Origin: Pseudomonas sp. GV085 | Lineage (GTDB): Bacteria; Pseudomonadota; Gammaproteobacteria; Pseudomonadales; Pseudomonadaceae | Direction: 5' to 3' | DNA: 64,000 bases | NCBI RefSeq assembly: GCF_003050925.1 | Contig: NZ_QAOV01000008.1 | Coordinates: forward strand, 1 to 64,000 | Shown: one piece after another, positions 36,229 through 47,040 of the stretch | How the letters are laid out: the number at the start of each line of letters is the position of its first letter | How positions within the stretch are numbered: position 1 is the first letter of the stretch | Notes under the pieces: generated by a model | Told to the model about the DNA's origin: nothing | The model's database searches: none | The model's input: only the letters and a program-made list of their open reading frames with translations | Made by a program: the position numbers and the translations under genes

Positions 36229-38614
36229 ACCAGCCGTCGTTCCGCTCTGGCGCCAGCACTTGCACTACCGACTCAAGGAAGGTGCGCTGATCGCCATCGG
36301 TGCCTTGTGCCTGTTCCTGATGATGGCCTTGTTGACCTATGGCAAGGATGATCCGGGCTGGAGTCATAACAGCAAGATCGACGACGTGCAGAACTTCGGC
36401 GGTCCAGCGGGCTCCTACAGCGCCGATATCCTGTTCATGGTGCTGGGTTACTTCGCCTACATCTTCCCGTTGCTGCTGGCCATCAAGGCGTACCAGATCT
36501 TCCGCCAACGTCACGAACCGTGGCAGTGGAGCGGCTGGCTGTTCTCCTGGCGCCTGATCGGCCTGGTGTTCCTGGTGCTGTCGGGTGCCGCTCTGGCCCA
36601 TATCCATTTCCATGCCGCGACCGGTTTGCCGGCCGGTGCGGGCGGTGCGCTGGGTGAAAGCCTCGGCGACCTGGCCAGGAACGCCCTGAATATCCAGGGC
36701 AGCACGCTGTTGTTCATCGCGCTGTTCCTGTTCGGCCTGACCGTGTTTACCGACCTGTCGTGGTTCAAGGTCATGGACATCACGGGCAAGATCACCCTTG
36801 ATCTGTTCGAGCTGTTCCAGGGCGCGGCCAATCGCTGGTGGGCGGCCCGTACCGAGCGCAAGCAACTGGTCGCCCAATTGCGTGAAGTCGACGACCGCAT
36901 GGATGAGGTGGTTGCGCCGACCGTCACTGACAAACGCGAGCAGGCCAAGGTCAAGGAACGCCTGATCGAACGTGAGCAAGCCCTGAGCAAGCACATGTCC
37001 GAGCGCGAGAAACAGGTGCCGCCGGTGATTGCGCCCGCGCCGCCAAAGCCCGTCGCACCGAGCAAACGCGTCGAGAAAGAGAAACAGGCGCCGCTGTTCG
37101 TCGACAGCGCCGTGGAAGGCACCTTGCCGCCAATCTCGATTCTCGATCCCGCGGAAAAGAAACAACTCAATTACTCGCCTGAATCCCTGGCGGCGGTTGG
37201 CCACCTGCTGGAAATCAAGCTCAAAGAATTCGGCGTTGAAGTTACGGTGGATTCGATTCACCCGGGTCCGGTGATTACCCGTTACGAAATCCAGCCGGCG
37301 GCTGGCGTCAAGGTCAGCCGCATCTCCAACCTGGCCAAAGACCTGGCCCGTTCCCTGGCCGTGACCAGCGTGCGCGTGGTGGAAGTGATTCCGGGCAAGA
37401 CCACGGTCGGTATCGAGATTCCCAACGAAGACCGGCAGATCGTGCGTTTCTCCGAGGTGTTGTCGACCCCCGAGTACGACAACTTCAAATCCCCGGTCAC
37501 CCTGGCCCTGGGTCACGACATCGGCGGCAAGCCGGTCATCACCGACCTTGCGAAAATGCCGCACTTGCTGGTGGCCGGTACCACCGGTTCCGGTAAGTCG
37601 GTGGGTGTGAACGCGATGATCCTGTCGATCCTGTTCAAATCCGGCCCGGAAGACGCCAAGCTGATCATGATCGACCCGAAAATGTTGGAACTGTCGATCT
37701 ACGAAGGCATTCCGCACCTGCTGTGCCCAGTGGTCACCGACATGAAGGACGCCGCCAACGCCCTGCGCTGGAGCGTCGCCGAAATGGAGCGACGCTACAA
37801 GCTGATGGCCAAGATGGGCGTGCGAAACCTGTCGGGCTTCAACGCCAAGGTCAAGGAAGCCCAGGACGCCGGCGAGCCGTTGAGCGATCCGCTGTACAAG
37901 CGCGAAAGCATCCACGACGAAGCGCCGCTCCTGCAAAAACTGCCGACCATCGTGGTGGTGGTCGACGAATTCGCCGACATGATGATGATCGTCGGCAAGA
38001 AGGTTGAAGAACTGATCGCCCGTATCGCGCAAAAGGCTCGTGCGGCCGGTATCCACCTGATCCTCGCGACCCAGCGTCCGTCGGTGGACGTGATCACCGG
38101 TCTGATCAAGGCCAACATCCCGACTCGTATGGCGTTCCAGGTATCGAGCAAGATCGACTCGCGGACAATCATCGACCAGGGCGGTGCCGAACAGCTGCTG
38201 GGCCACGGTGACATGTTGTACATGCCGCCGGGCACCAGCCTGCCGATTCGTGTTCACGGTGCATTCGTGTCCGACGATGAGGTTCACCGCGTGGTGGAAG
38301 CCTGGAAGCTGCGGGGCGCGCCGGAATACAACGACGACATCCTCAATGGTGTCGAAGAGGCGGGCAGCGGCTTCGAAGGCAGCAGCGGTGGCGGCGACGG
38401 TGACGATCCCGAGGCCGACGCGCTGTACGATGAAGCCGTGCAGTTCGTGCTGGAAAGCCGTCGCGCTTCCATTTCCGCGGTTCAGCGCAAGCTGAAGATC
38501 GGCTACAACCGCGCCGCGCGCATGATCGAAGCCATGGAAATGGCCGGGGTCGTGACGTCCATGAACACCAACGGTTCGCGTGAAGTCCTGGCTCCGGGCC
38601 CGGTGCGCGACTGA
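36203..38614 (+). CDS. ftsK: DNA translocase FtsK
   Basis: Septal DNA pump that resolves chromosome dimers at XerCD-dif. 803 aa. The start is TTG (36203), MKKSTAAPKPAVVPLWRQ. Four N-terminal TM helices (~20-200), a short linker (~210-305), then the motor: Walker A AGTTGSGKSVGV near residue 457, Walker B IVVVVDEFADMMM, and the C-terminal gamma winged-helix domain (EAVQFVLESRRASISAVQRK) that reads KOPS. Short linker compared with E. coli. Starts a plus-strand run ftsK-lolA. Confidence 0.95.
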   Translation: MKKSTAAPKPAVVPLWRQHLHYRLKEGALIAIGALCLFLMMALLTYGKDDPGWSHNSKIDDVQNFGGPAGSYSADILFMVLGYFAYIFPLLLAIKAYQIFRQRHEPWQWSGWLFSWRLIGLVFLVLSGAALAHIHFHAATGLPAGAGGALGESLGDLARNALNIQGSTLLFIALFLFGLTVFTDLSWFKVMDITGKITLDLFELFQGAANRWWAARTERKQLVAQLREVDDRMDEVVAPTVTDKREQAKVKERLIEREQALSKHMSEREKQVPPVIAPAPPKPVAPSKRVEKEKQAPLFVDSAVEGTLPPISILDPAEKKQLNYSPESLAAVGHLLEIKLKEFGVEVTVDSIHPGPVITRYEIQPAAGVKVSRISNLAKDLARSLAVTSVRVVEVIPGKTTVGIEIPNEDRQIVRFSEVLSTPEYDNFKSPVTLALGHDIGGKPVITDLAKMPHLLVAGTTGSGKSVGVNAMILSILFKSGPEDAKLIMIDPKMLELSIYEGIPHLLCPVVTDMKDAANALRWSVAEMERRYKLMAKMGVRNLSGFNAKVKEAQDAGEPLSDPLYKRESIHDEAPLLQKLPTIVVVVDEFADMMMIVGKKVEELIARIAQKARAAGIHLILATQRPSVDVITGLIKANIPTRMAFQVSSKIDSRTIIDQGGAEQLLGHGDMLYMPPGTSLPIRVHGAFVSDDEVHRVVEAWKLRGAPEYNDDILNGVEEAGSGFEGSSGGGDGDDPEADALYDEAVQFVLESRRASISAVQRKLKIGYNRAARMIEAMEMAGVVTSMNTNGSREVLAPGPVRD

Positions 38615-38681
38615 CCCGAGCATGAAAGGGGGGGCGCCCATTGGCGTCGCCCGCACTCCCACGAATGTTATGAGGACTCCC

Positions 38682-39305
38682 ATGCGTCTGATCCGCATGC
38701 TGTTGCTGCCGGTACTGGCTTTGACCACGCTCCAGGCTAACGCCGATGACAAGGACGTGGCGCGCTTGACCCAACTGCTGGAAAAATCCCAGACCCTGAC
38801 TGCACGTTTCTCGCAACTGACCCTCGATGGCACCGGCACCCAGTTGCAGGAAACCGCCGGCGACATGTCCCTGCAGCGTCCAGGCCTGTTCTACTGGCAC
38901 ACCGACGCGCCGGCCGAGCAGACCATGATCTCCGATGGCAAGAAGGTCACCCTGTGGGACCCGGACCTGGAACAGGCCACCATCAAGAAGCTCGACCAGC
39001 GCCTGACCCAGACCCCAGCGTTGCTGCTGTCCGGTGACGTGTCCAAGATTAGCCAGAGCTTCGACATCAGCGCCAAGGAAGCCGGCGGCGTGATCGACTT
39101 CACCTTGAAGCCGAAAACCAAGGACACCCTGTTCGACAGCCTGCGCCTGTCGTTCCGCAATGGCCTGGTCAACGACATGCAGTTGATCGACAGCGTTGGT
39201 CAGCGCACCAATATCCTGTTCACCGGGGTGAAGGCCAACGAGCCGATCCCGGCCTCCAGGTTCAAGTTCGATATCCCTAAAGGGGCGGACGTAATTCAGG
39301 AATAA
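38682..39305 (+). CDS. lolA: Outer-membrane lipoprotein carrier protein LolA
   Basis: Periplasmic shuttle that takes lipoproteins from LolCDE to LolB. 207 aa from ATG 38682 with GAGG about 7 nt upstream. Signal peptide MRLIRMLLLPVLALTTLQANA. The beta-rich segment LQRPGLFYWHTDAPAEQ and SDGKKVTLWDPDLEQATIKK match the family. 67 bp after ftsK. Confidence 0.96.
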   Translation: MRLIRMLLLPVLALTTLQANADDKDVARLTQLLEKSQTLTARFSQLTLDGTGTQLQETAGDMSLQRPGLFYWHTDAPAEQTMISDGKKVTLWDPDLEQATIKKLDQRLTQTPALLLSGDVSKISQSFDISAKEAGGVIDFTLKPKTKDTLFDSLRLSFRNGLVNDMQLIDSVGQRTNILFTGVKANEPIPASRFKFDIPKGADVIQE

Positions 39306-39318
39306 CTCACATAACCTT

Positions 39319-39418
39319 TGTAGGAGCGAGCGTGCTCGCGATAAACCCGAGCACGCCGCGGGGTGTCAGGTTTACAGCGTTATCGTTGGCAACCATCGCG
39401 AGCGAGCTCGCTCCTACA
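39319..39418. repeat. Paired REP element (type A)
   Basis: TGTAGGAGCGAGCGTGCTCG and its inverted copy between lolA and rarA. Confidence 0.9.
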
Positions 39419-39456
39419 GGATCGGCATCGGACCCAGTGAGGTTTCAGAGGTAGTG

Positions 39457-40779
39457 ATGGACCTGTTTCGCAGCACCCCCATCGCCCAGCCCTTGGCCGC
39501 CCGCCTGCGCGCGGCCAACCTGGACGAGTACGTCGGTCAGGAACACGTGCTCGCTCGCGGCAAGCCCTTGCGCGAAGTGCTGGAGCAGGGTGCCCTGCAT
39601 TCGATGATTTTCTGGGGCCCGCCGGGCGTGGGCAAAACCACCCTGGCGCGGTTGCTCGCGGAAGTTTCGGATGCGCACTTCGAAACGGTCTCGGCGGTGC
39701 TGGCCGGGGTCAAGGAGATCCGCCAGTCGGTGGAAATCGCCAAGCAGCAGGCCGCGCAATACGGCCGCCGCACCATCCTGTTCGTCGACGAAGTGCATCG
39801 CTTCAACAAGTCCCAGCAGGATGCGTTCCTGCCGTACGTTGAAGACGGCACGCTGATTTTCATCGGCGCGACCACGGAAAACCCCTCGTTCGAACTCAAC
39901 AACGCCTTGCTCTCCCGGGCACGCGTCTATGTGCTGAAAAGCCTCGACGAAGCAGCCCTGCGCAAACTGGTGCACCGCGCGCTGACCGAAGAGCGTGGCC
40001 TGGGCAAACGGAACCTGACCCTCAGCGACGAAGGCTTCCAGATGCTGCTGTCGGCCGCCGATGGCGATGGTCGGCGCCTGCTCAACCTCCTGGAAAACGC
40101 TTCGGACCTGGCGGAAGACAACAGCGAAATCGGCACCGAGCTCCTGCAAAGCCTGCTCGGCGATACCCGCCGGCGGTTCGACAAGGGCGGCGAAGCGTTC
40201 TATGACCAGATCTCCGCGCTGCATAAATCGGTGCGCGGCTCCAACCCCGATGGCGCGCTGTACTGGTTCGCGCGAATGATCGACGGCGGTTGCGACCCCT
40301 TGTACCTGGCCCGGCGCGTGGTGCGCATGGCCAGCGAAGACATCGGCAATGCCGACCCGCGCGCCCTGAGCCTGTGTCTGGCGGCGTGGGAGGTGCAGGA
40401 ACGCCTTGGCAGCCCCGAAGGCGAACTTGCGGTGGCCCAGGCCATCACCTATCTGGCCTGCGCGCCGAAAAGCAACGCGGTTTACATGGGCTTCAAGACC
40501 GCACTGCGCGCCGCCGCCGAGCACGGTTCGCTGGAAGTGCCGCTGCACCTGCGCAACGCGCCGACCAAGCTTATGAAGCAGCTGGGCTACGGCGATGAAT
40601 ACCGCTATGCCCACGATGAGCCGGACGCCTATGCCGCTGGCGAAGACTATTTTCCGGAAGAACTCGACCCGATCCCGTTCTATCAACCGGTGCCCCGTGG
40701 CCTGGAGCTGAAAATCGGCGAGAAGCTCAATCACCTGGCAAAACTCGACCGTTTAAGCCCAAGGCAGCGGAGAAAATAG
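39457..40779 (+). CDS. rarA: Replication-associated recombination protein RarA (MgsA)
   Basis: AAA+ ATPase acting at stalled forks, related to clamp loaders; 440 aa. ATG 39457 is preferred to the GTG one codon earlier because GAGG is 5 nt away. Walker A GPPGVGKTTLARLLA at residue ~54, Walker B ILFVDEVHRFNKSQQDAFLP. Followed without a gap by crcB. Confidence 0.95.
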   Translation: MDLFRSTPIAQPLAARLRAANLDEYVGQEHVLARGKPLREVLEQGALHSMIFWGPPGVGKTTLARLLAEVSDAHFETVSAVLAGVKEIRQSVEIAKQQAAQYGRRTILFVDEVHRFNKSQQDAFLPYVEDGTLIFIGATTENPSFELNNALLSRARVYVLKSLDEAALRKLVHRALTEERGLGKRNLTLSDEGFQMLLSAADGDGRRLLNLLENASDLAEDNSEIGTELLQSLLGDTRRRFDKGGEAFYDQISALHKSVRGSNPDGALYWFARMIDGGCDPLYLARRVVRMASEDIGNADPRALSLCLAAWEVQERLGSPEGELAVAQAITYLACAPKSNAVYMGFKTALRAAAEHGSLEVPLHLRNAPTKLMKQLGYGDEYRYAHDEPDAYAAGEDYFPEELDPIPFYQPVPRGLELKIGEKLNHLAKLDRLSPRQRRK

Positions 40780-41153
40780 TGCTTCCACTGATTGTTGCGG
40801 TTTCCGTCGGCGGGATGGCCGGTACGTTATTGCGCTTTGCCACGGGCAACTGGATCAACGCGAATTGGCCGCGGCACTTCTATACCGCGACGCTGGCCGT
40901 TAATATCGTGGGCTGTTTGCTGATCGGCGTTCTATACGGTCTGTTTTTGATACGCCCGGAGGTGCCCATCGAGGTGCGTGCCGGGTTGGTCGTCGGCTTC
41001 CTCGGAGGGCTGACGACTTTTTCATCCTTTTCACTGGATACGGTGCGCCTGCTGGAAAGCGGGCAAGTGCCGCTGGCCCTGGGCTATGCGGCGCTCAGCG
41101 TATTCGGCGGGCTGCTTGCCACCTGGGCCGGCCTGTCCTTGACCAAACTTTGA
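40779..41153 (+). CDS. crcB: Fluoride exporter CrcB
   Basis: 124-aa four-helix Fluc-type fluoride channel. The GTG start shares its first base with the rarA stop (40777-40779). Motifs GGMAGTLLRFATGNWIN and GFLGGLTTFSSFSLDTVRLL are diagnostic. No fluoride riboswitch is seen, since rarA abuts it. 16 bp before serS. Confidence 0.93.
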   Translation: MLPLIVAVSVGGMAGTLLRFATGNWINANWPRHFYTATLAVNIVGCLLIGVLYGLFLIRPEVPIEVRAGLVVGFLGGLTTFSSFSLDTVRLLESGQVPLALGYAALSVFGGLLATWAGLSLTKL

Positions 41154-41169
41154 TAAACGAGAAACCGAC

Positions 41170-42450
<1,281 letters not shown>

Positions 42451-43845
42451 ATGAACTATCTGCCGCTGTTTCACAACCTGCGCGGCAGTCGTGTGTTGGT
42501 CGTCGGTGGGGGGGAAATTGCCTTGCGCAAATCCCGCCTGTTGGCCGATGCCGGTGCGCTGCTGCGGGTGGTTGCACCTGAAATCGAAGCACAACTGCGC
42601 GAACTGGTTGCCGGCAGCGGTGGCGAGTGCCTGTTGCGTGGTTACGCCGAAACGGACCTGGAAGGTTGCGGGCTGATCATTGCCGCCACCGACGACGAGG
42701 CGCTGAACGCACAAGTCTCCGCCGATGCCCATCGGCGTTGCGTGCCGGTCAACGTGGTGGACGCGCCGGCCCTGTGCAGCGTGATCTTCCCGGCCATCGT
42801 CGACCGTTCTCCGTTGATCATTGCAGTGTCCAGCGGCGGCGATGCGCCGGTGCTGGCACGCTTGATCCGTGCCAGGATCGAAACCTGGATTCCTTCCACC
42901 TACGGTCACCTGGCTGGTTTGGCGGCGCGTTTCCGTCATCAGGTCAAAGGCCTGTTTCCCGATGTGCAGCAGCGTCGGGCGTTCTGGGAAGATGTTTTCC
43001 AGGGCCCGATTGCCGACCGGCAACTGGCTGGGCAGGGCGCTGAAGCCGAGCGGTTGCTCCAGGCGAAAATCGATGGCGAAGCGCCAGTGGCGACCGGTGA
43101 GGTCTATCTGGTGGGCGCAGGCCCGGGCGATCCCGACCTGCTGACCTTCCGCGCCTTGCGTTTGATGCAGCAAGCCGACGTAGTGCTATACGACCGCCTG
43201 GTGGCGCCGGCGATCATCGAGTTGTGCCGCCGCGACGCCGAGCGGGTTTACGTCGGCAAGCGCCGTGCCGATCACGCGGTGCCACAGGATCAGATCAACC
43301 AGCAATTGGTGGATCTGGCCAGGCAAGGCAAGCGCGTGGTGCGATTGAAGGGCGGTGATCCGTTCATCTTCGGTCGTGGTGGTGAAGAGATCGAAGAACT
43401 GGCGGCCCAGGGCATCCCGTTCCAGGTCGTGCCGGGGATCACGGCGGCCAGCGGTTGCGCGGCCTACGCCGGGATTCCGCTGACTCACCGCGATTATGCG
43501 CAGTCGGTACGCTTTGTCACCGGGCACCTGAAGGACGGTTCCACCGATTTGCCCTGGGCCGATCTGGTGGCCCCGGCGCAAACCCTGGTGTTCTACATGG
43601 GGCTGGTGGGCTTGCCGATCATCTGCGAACAGTTGATCAAGCATGGTCGCGGTGCCGATACCCCGGCAGCGTTGATCCAGCAGGGCACCACGGTCAACCA
43701 GCGGGTGTTTACCGGCACCCTGGCAGACCTGCCACGCCTGGTAGCGGAGCATGAAGTGCATGCGCCGACATTGGTGATCGTGGGTGAAGTGGTGCAACTG
43801 CGCGAGAAACTGGCGTGGTTCGAAGGGGCTCAGGGGCAGGTCTGA
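42451..43845 (+). CDS. cysG: Siroheme synthase CysG (methyltransferase, dehydrogenase, ferrochelatase)
   Basis: 464-aa bifunctional protein making siroheme for sulfite and nitrite reductases. The N-terminal half has the NAD motif VVGGGEIALRKSRLLADAGA and the SSGGDAPVLARLIRARIE segment of Met8-like precorrin-2 dehydrogenase/chelatase. From ~residue 216 comes the SUMT domain, VYLVGAGPGDPDLLTFRALR and LKGGDPFIFGRGGEE. The ATG follows the serS stop immediately. Confidence 0.96.
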   Translation: MNYLPLFHNLRGSRVLVVGGGEIALRKSRLLADAGALLRVVAPEIEAQLRELVAGSGGECLLRGYAETDLEGCGLIIAATDDEALNAQVSADAHRRCVPVNVVDAPALCSVIFPAIVDRSPLIIAVSSGGDAPVLARLIRARIETWIPSTYGHLAGLAARFRHQVKGLFPDVQQRRAFWEDVFQGPIADRQLAGQGAEAERLLQAKIDGEAPVATGEVYLVGAGPGDPDLLTFRALRLMQQADVVLYDRLVAPAIIELCRRDAERVYVGKRRADHAVPQDQINQQLVDLARQGKRVVRLKGGDPFIFGRGGEEIEELAAQGIPFQVVPGITAASGCAAYAGIPLTHRDYAQSVRFVTGHLKDGSTDLPWADLVAPAQTLVFYMGLVGLPIICEQLIKHGRGADTPAALIQQGTTVNQRVFTGTLADLPRLVAEHEVHAPTLVIVGEVVQLREKLAWFEGAQGQV

Positions 43846-43855
43846 AGATCGAGTT

Positions 43856-43940
43856 GCCCCCATCGCGAGCAGGCTCGCTCCCACAGGGATTTGTGTGCGA
43901 CACAGATCCAATGTGGGAGCGAGCCTGCTCGCGATGGGGC
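43856..43940. repeat. Paired REP element (type A, CCC variant)
   Basis: 29-nt perfect arms; GCCCCATCGCGAGCAGGCTC at left, inverted copy at right. Carries the TGTGGGAGC form in place of TGTAGGAGC. Lies between the convergent cysG and yqjG genes. Confidence 0.9.
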
Positions 43941-43960
43941 CTTCAATGACACCGAAGTGC

Positions 43961-44962
43961 TCAGGCCTTGCGCCAAACCCCTTTCCCGCTCAACCGCTCC
44001 CGATCATGGGCCGCGGTGAAGTCCTGGGTCGGCCCTTTGGGCACCACACCCGTCGGGTTGATGGTGCGGTGGCTGGCGTAGTAGTGGTTCTTGATGTGGG
44101 TGAAGTCCACCGTCTCGGCCACCCCCGGCCACTGATAGATCTCGCGCAGCCAGTTCGACAGATTCGGATAATCGGCAATCCGCCGCAGATTGCACTTGAA
44201 GTGCCCGTAGTACACCGCATCGAAGCGAATCAGCGTGGTGAACAGGCGGATGTCTGCTTCGGTCAGGTACTCACCCGCCAGGTAACGGTTGGCACCCAGC
44301 AGCAGCTCCAGTCGGTCCAGCTCGGCAAACACATCATCGAACGCTTCTTCATAAGCCTGCTGTGACGTGGCAAACCCGGCGCGGTACACGCCATTGTTCA
44401 CCGCCGGATAAATCCGCTCGTTCAACGCATCGATCTCACCGCGTAGCGGCGCCGGGTAGAAGTCCAGGTCGTTACCGGTCAAATCGTCGAAGGCACTATT
44501 GAACATGCGGATGATTTCCGATGATTCATTGCTGACGATGCGCTTTTGCTGTTTGTCCCACAGTACCGGTACGGTGACGCGGCCGGTGTAGTCGGCGGTG
44601 TCGGCGGTGTAGCGCTGGTGCATGAAGTCGAAGTGATCGAGCTTGTCGCCGGTCGAACCCAGGTGCTGGTCGAAGGTCCAGCCGTTTTCCAGCATCAACC
44701 AACTGACCACCGAAACGTCGATCAGCTTTTCGAGGCCTTTGAGTTTGCGCAGGATCAGTGTGCGATGAGCCCACGGACAGGCCAGGGAAACGTACAGGTG
44801 ATAGCGCCCGGGTTCGGCCGCAAAACCGCCGACGCCGGTCGGTCCCGGCTTGCCGTCAGCGGTCAACCAGTTGCGACGCTGCGCCTGTTCACGCTGGAAC
44901 GCGCCGTCCTTGCTGCTTTCGTACCACTTGTCCTGCCAGCGGCCATCCACTAACAATCCCAT
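43961..44962 (-). CDS. yqjG: Glutathionyl-hydroquinone reductase (YqjG-type GST)
   Basis: Xi-class glutathione transferase that reduces glutathionyl-hydroquinones; 333 aa. Catalytic Cys62 sits in LACPWAHRTLI, the xi-class motif. The C-terminal helical domain includes TEADIRLFTTLIRFDAVYYG. The gene stands alone, with its own upstream gap. Confidence 0.9.
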   Translation of the reverse strand: MGLLVDGRWQDKWYESSKDGAFQREQAQRRNWLTADGKPGPTGVGGFAAEPGRYHLYVSLACPWAHRTLILRKLKGLEKLIDVSVVSWLMLENGWTFDQHLGSTGDKLDHFDFMHQRYTADTADYTGRVTVPVLWDKQQKRIVSNESSEIIRMFNSAFDDLTGNDLDFYPAPLRGEIDALNERIYPAVNNGVYRAGFATSQQAYEEAFDDVFAELDRLELLLGANRYLAGEYLTEADIRLFTTLIRFDAVYYGHFKCNLRRIADYPNLSNWLREIYQWPGVAETVDFTHIKNHYYASHRTINPTGVVPKGPTQDFTAAHDRERLSGKGVWRKA

Positions 44963-45053
44963 GTTAAAGACTCCCGAAACCCATAATCGTTGGGGTTGAG
45001 TCTATTCCGATGAGTTCGAACAAAAAGCGCAAAGATCGGGCGTAAATGATCGA

Positions 45054-46055
45054 TTAAATCGATTTGTCCCGCGCAGCCCAGTATTTTTCAGCGGTTTCGA
45101 AGGCCTGTTCGCGGGTCTGTCCGAGGCCACGCAGGGACAGGGCCATGGTCGAGATCAAGGCCATTTGTGGGTAGCTGTCGACCTCATCGCCACGCCAGAC
45201 CGCTTTCAAGTGCTCGGGATCGAGCGATACAGGTTTGACGTGACGCTGCGCCGACAACCGGGGCCATTCCTCATCCCAGCTCTCGCCGCCGGTGGTGCCG
45301 TACAGATGGCTGTCTGCGTCCGGGTTGACCTCGATTTCGCCGCCATCGCCCTTGATCACGATGGTGGTATCGCCGAGCAGTCCGCTGGCATCGCGATGCA
45401 CGGCCTGATAACCCGGGTGGAAAATGCTCTGCAGGCCGCAACGCGCGCCCAGCGGATTGAGAATCCGCGCCAGCGAGTGGATCGGCGAGCGCAGGCCCAG
45501 GGTGTTGCGCAGGTCGATCATCCGTTGCAACTGTGGCGCCCAGTCCATCAAAGGCATGAACGCCAGGCCGCCGTTATCCAGTGCCGAGCCGACCTGTTGC
45601 CAGTTGCGGCACAGGGGGATGTTCAATTCGCCCAGCAGTTGCTCGCTGTACAAGCGGCCGGCCGTGTGGGCACCGCCGCCGTGCATGAAAATCCGCACGC
45701 CGTTTTGTGCCAGGCACTTGGCCGCCAACAGATACCACGGCAAGTGCCGCTTCTTGCCGGCGTAGGTCGGCCAATCCAGATCCACCGCCAGCGCCGGAGG
45801 ATTCAGGCGTTCGCGCAATGCCTCGGTGAAGCCCGCCATCTCTTCCGCGCTTTCTTCCTTGTGCCGCAACAGCATCAGGAATGCGCCGAGTTGGGTTTGC
45901 TCGATCTTTTCATCGAGCACCATACCCATGGCCTCGCGGGCCTCGACCCGGGTCAGGTCACGGGCGCCGCGTTTGCCTTTGCCAAGGATCCGCACGAATT
46001 GGGCGAACGGATGTTCGGCAGGCGTTTCGAGGGTCAATGCTGGGTAATTGGTCAT
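45054..46055 (-). CDS. YbiB-like glycosyltransferase-family-3 protein
   Basis: 333 aa with the fold of anthranilate phosphoribosyltransferase (N-terminal EHPFAQFVRILGKGKRGARD, helical; then the KCLAQNGVRIFMHGGGAHTA catalytic-region analogue). Such YbiB proteins bind nucleic acid in E. coli rather than anthranilate; activity here is unknown. Its ATG (46055) overlaps the tusE stop (ATGA), so it is coexpressed with the tRNA-thiolation relay. Confidence 0.8.
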   Translation of the reverse strand: MTNYPALTLETPAEHPFAQFVRILGKGKRGARDLTRVEAREAMGMVLDEKIEQTQLGAFLMLLRHKEESAEEMAGFTEALRERLNPPALAVDLDWPTYAGKKRHLPWYLLAAKCLAQNGVRIFMHGGGAHTAGRLYSEQLLGELNIPLCRNWQQVGSALDNGGLAFMPLMDWAPQLQRMIDLRNTLGLRSPIHSLARILNPLGARCGLQSIFHPGYQAVHRDASGLLGDTTIVIKGDGGEIEVNPDADSHLYGTTGGESWDEEWPRLSAQRHVKPVSLDPEHLKAVWRGDEVDSYPQMALISTMALSLRGLGQTREQAFETAEKYWAARDKSI

Positions 46056-46387
46056 AAGCAATTCGTCGGTTTGGGCAGGCCCGCCAGTTTCGCGGCGAGT
46101 TTGGCGGGAGTGCCTTTGAACAGTCGGTTCAGGTGCAGGCTGTTGCCTTTTTCCGGGCCGAGTTTCAGGGCGGTGTACTTGATCAGCGGACGGGTGGCCG
46201 GCGACAGCTGGAATTCGGCGTAGAAACTGCGCAGCAGTTCAAGGACTTCCCAGTGATCGGGCGTCAACTCGATGTCTTCGGCAGCCGCCAGGGCACTGGC
46301 CACATCGGCGGACCAGTCACTCAGTTCGACCAGGAAACCGTCCTTGTCCAGCTCGATGGCGCGGGCGCCGACCGTCAATGCATTCAT
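46052..46387 (-). CDS. tusE: Sulfurtransferase TusE (DsrC-like)
   Basis: 111 aa; passes persulfide sulfur from TusBCD to MnmA. The conserved GFLVELSDWSADVASALAA and LTPDHWEVLELLRSFYAEF motifs are present. The reactive Cys is the penultimate residue (PTNCL), as in DsrC/TusE. Starts at ATG 46387 overlapping the tusB stop. Confidence 0.92.
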   Translation of the reverse strand: MNALTVGARAIELDKDGFLVELSDWSADVASALAAAEDIELTPDHWEVLELLRSFYAEFQLSPATRPLIKYTALKLGPEKGNSLHLNRLFKGTPAKLAAKLAGLPKPTNCL

Positions 46388-46677
46388 AGCCAACTGTTGA
46401 CCTTGTCGTAGTGAATCGACAGTTCGACGAAGGCCGGGTAATCGATGGCGCGGGCCCAGTCTGGAACCGCAAGCGCACGGGCCTGGGCGTCTTCAGCCAG
46501 GACGAACAGCTTCAGGCCGCGTGCGCTGAGCGCCGTGAACGGTGCGGTGCCTGGCTGCAACGCATAGGCGGCATCTCCGGACAGCAGCAACCCGTCGTTG
46601 GCCCCGATCACGCGCAGGCAACTGGTCAGGCGTCCGTCGCCGAACGGGGATTGAGACAACACATGCAAAGTCGACAT
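46384..46677 (-). CDS. tusB: Sulfur relay protein TusB
   Basis: 97 aa, DsrH family (MSTLHVLSQSPFGDGRLTSC; LLLSGDAAYAL). Structural partner of TusC/TusD, not itself the sulfur carrier. Ends and starts overlap its neighbours. Confidence 0.88.
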   Translation of the reverse strand: MSTLHVLSQSPFGDGRLTSCLRVIGANDGLLLSGDAAYALQPGTAPFTALSARGLKLFVLAEDAQARALAVPDWARAIDYPAFVELSIHYDKVNSWL

Positions 46678-47039
46678 CAGAGGGTGATCACCTGGTCGTA
46701 ACGGTCAATGAGGGCGGTGATTTCAGGGGCGGCCAACACCTGGGCTTCTTCCAGCGACAGGCCGCTGGGGTCCAGGCCGCGCTGGGTGATGCTGTCGCCG
46801 CAGGCGAACAGTTCCTCGACACCGAACATCGGCAGGGCTTGCAGATTGGCGCTCAGGTCTTTCTGTTGCAAGGCCTTGGCGTCCTGACCGGCGGCCAGCT
46901 GGAATACGCCGTCATCGAGAAACAACAGGCCAATCGGCAGATCGAAGGCACCCCCGGCCAGCACGATATCCAGTGCTTCCCGCGCGCCCGGGCCGGACCA
47001 GGGCGACTGGCGGCTGATGATCAACAAGGATTTGGCCAT
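46677..47039 (-). CDS. tusC: Sulfur relay protein TusC
   Basis: 120 aa, DsrF family (MAKSLLIISRQSPWSGPGAR; LPIGLLFLDDGVFQL). Between tusD (1-bp gap) and tusB (1-bp overlap). Confidence 0.9.
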   Translation of the reverse strand: MAKSLLIISRQSPWSGPGAREALDIVLAGGAFDLPIGLLFLDDGVFQLAAGQDAKALQQKDLSANLQALPMFGVEELFACGDSITQRGLDPSGLSLEEAQVLAAPEITALIDRYDQVITL

Positions 47040-47040
47040 G

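Noticed and set aside
36152..38866. 904-aa minus-strand frame opposite ftsK
   Set aside because: FtsK motor motifs on the plus strand leave no room for a real gene here.
40779..41153. Fluoride riboswitch before crcB
   Set aside because: crcB starts on the rarA stop, so no leader exists.
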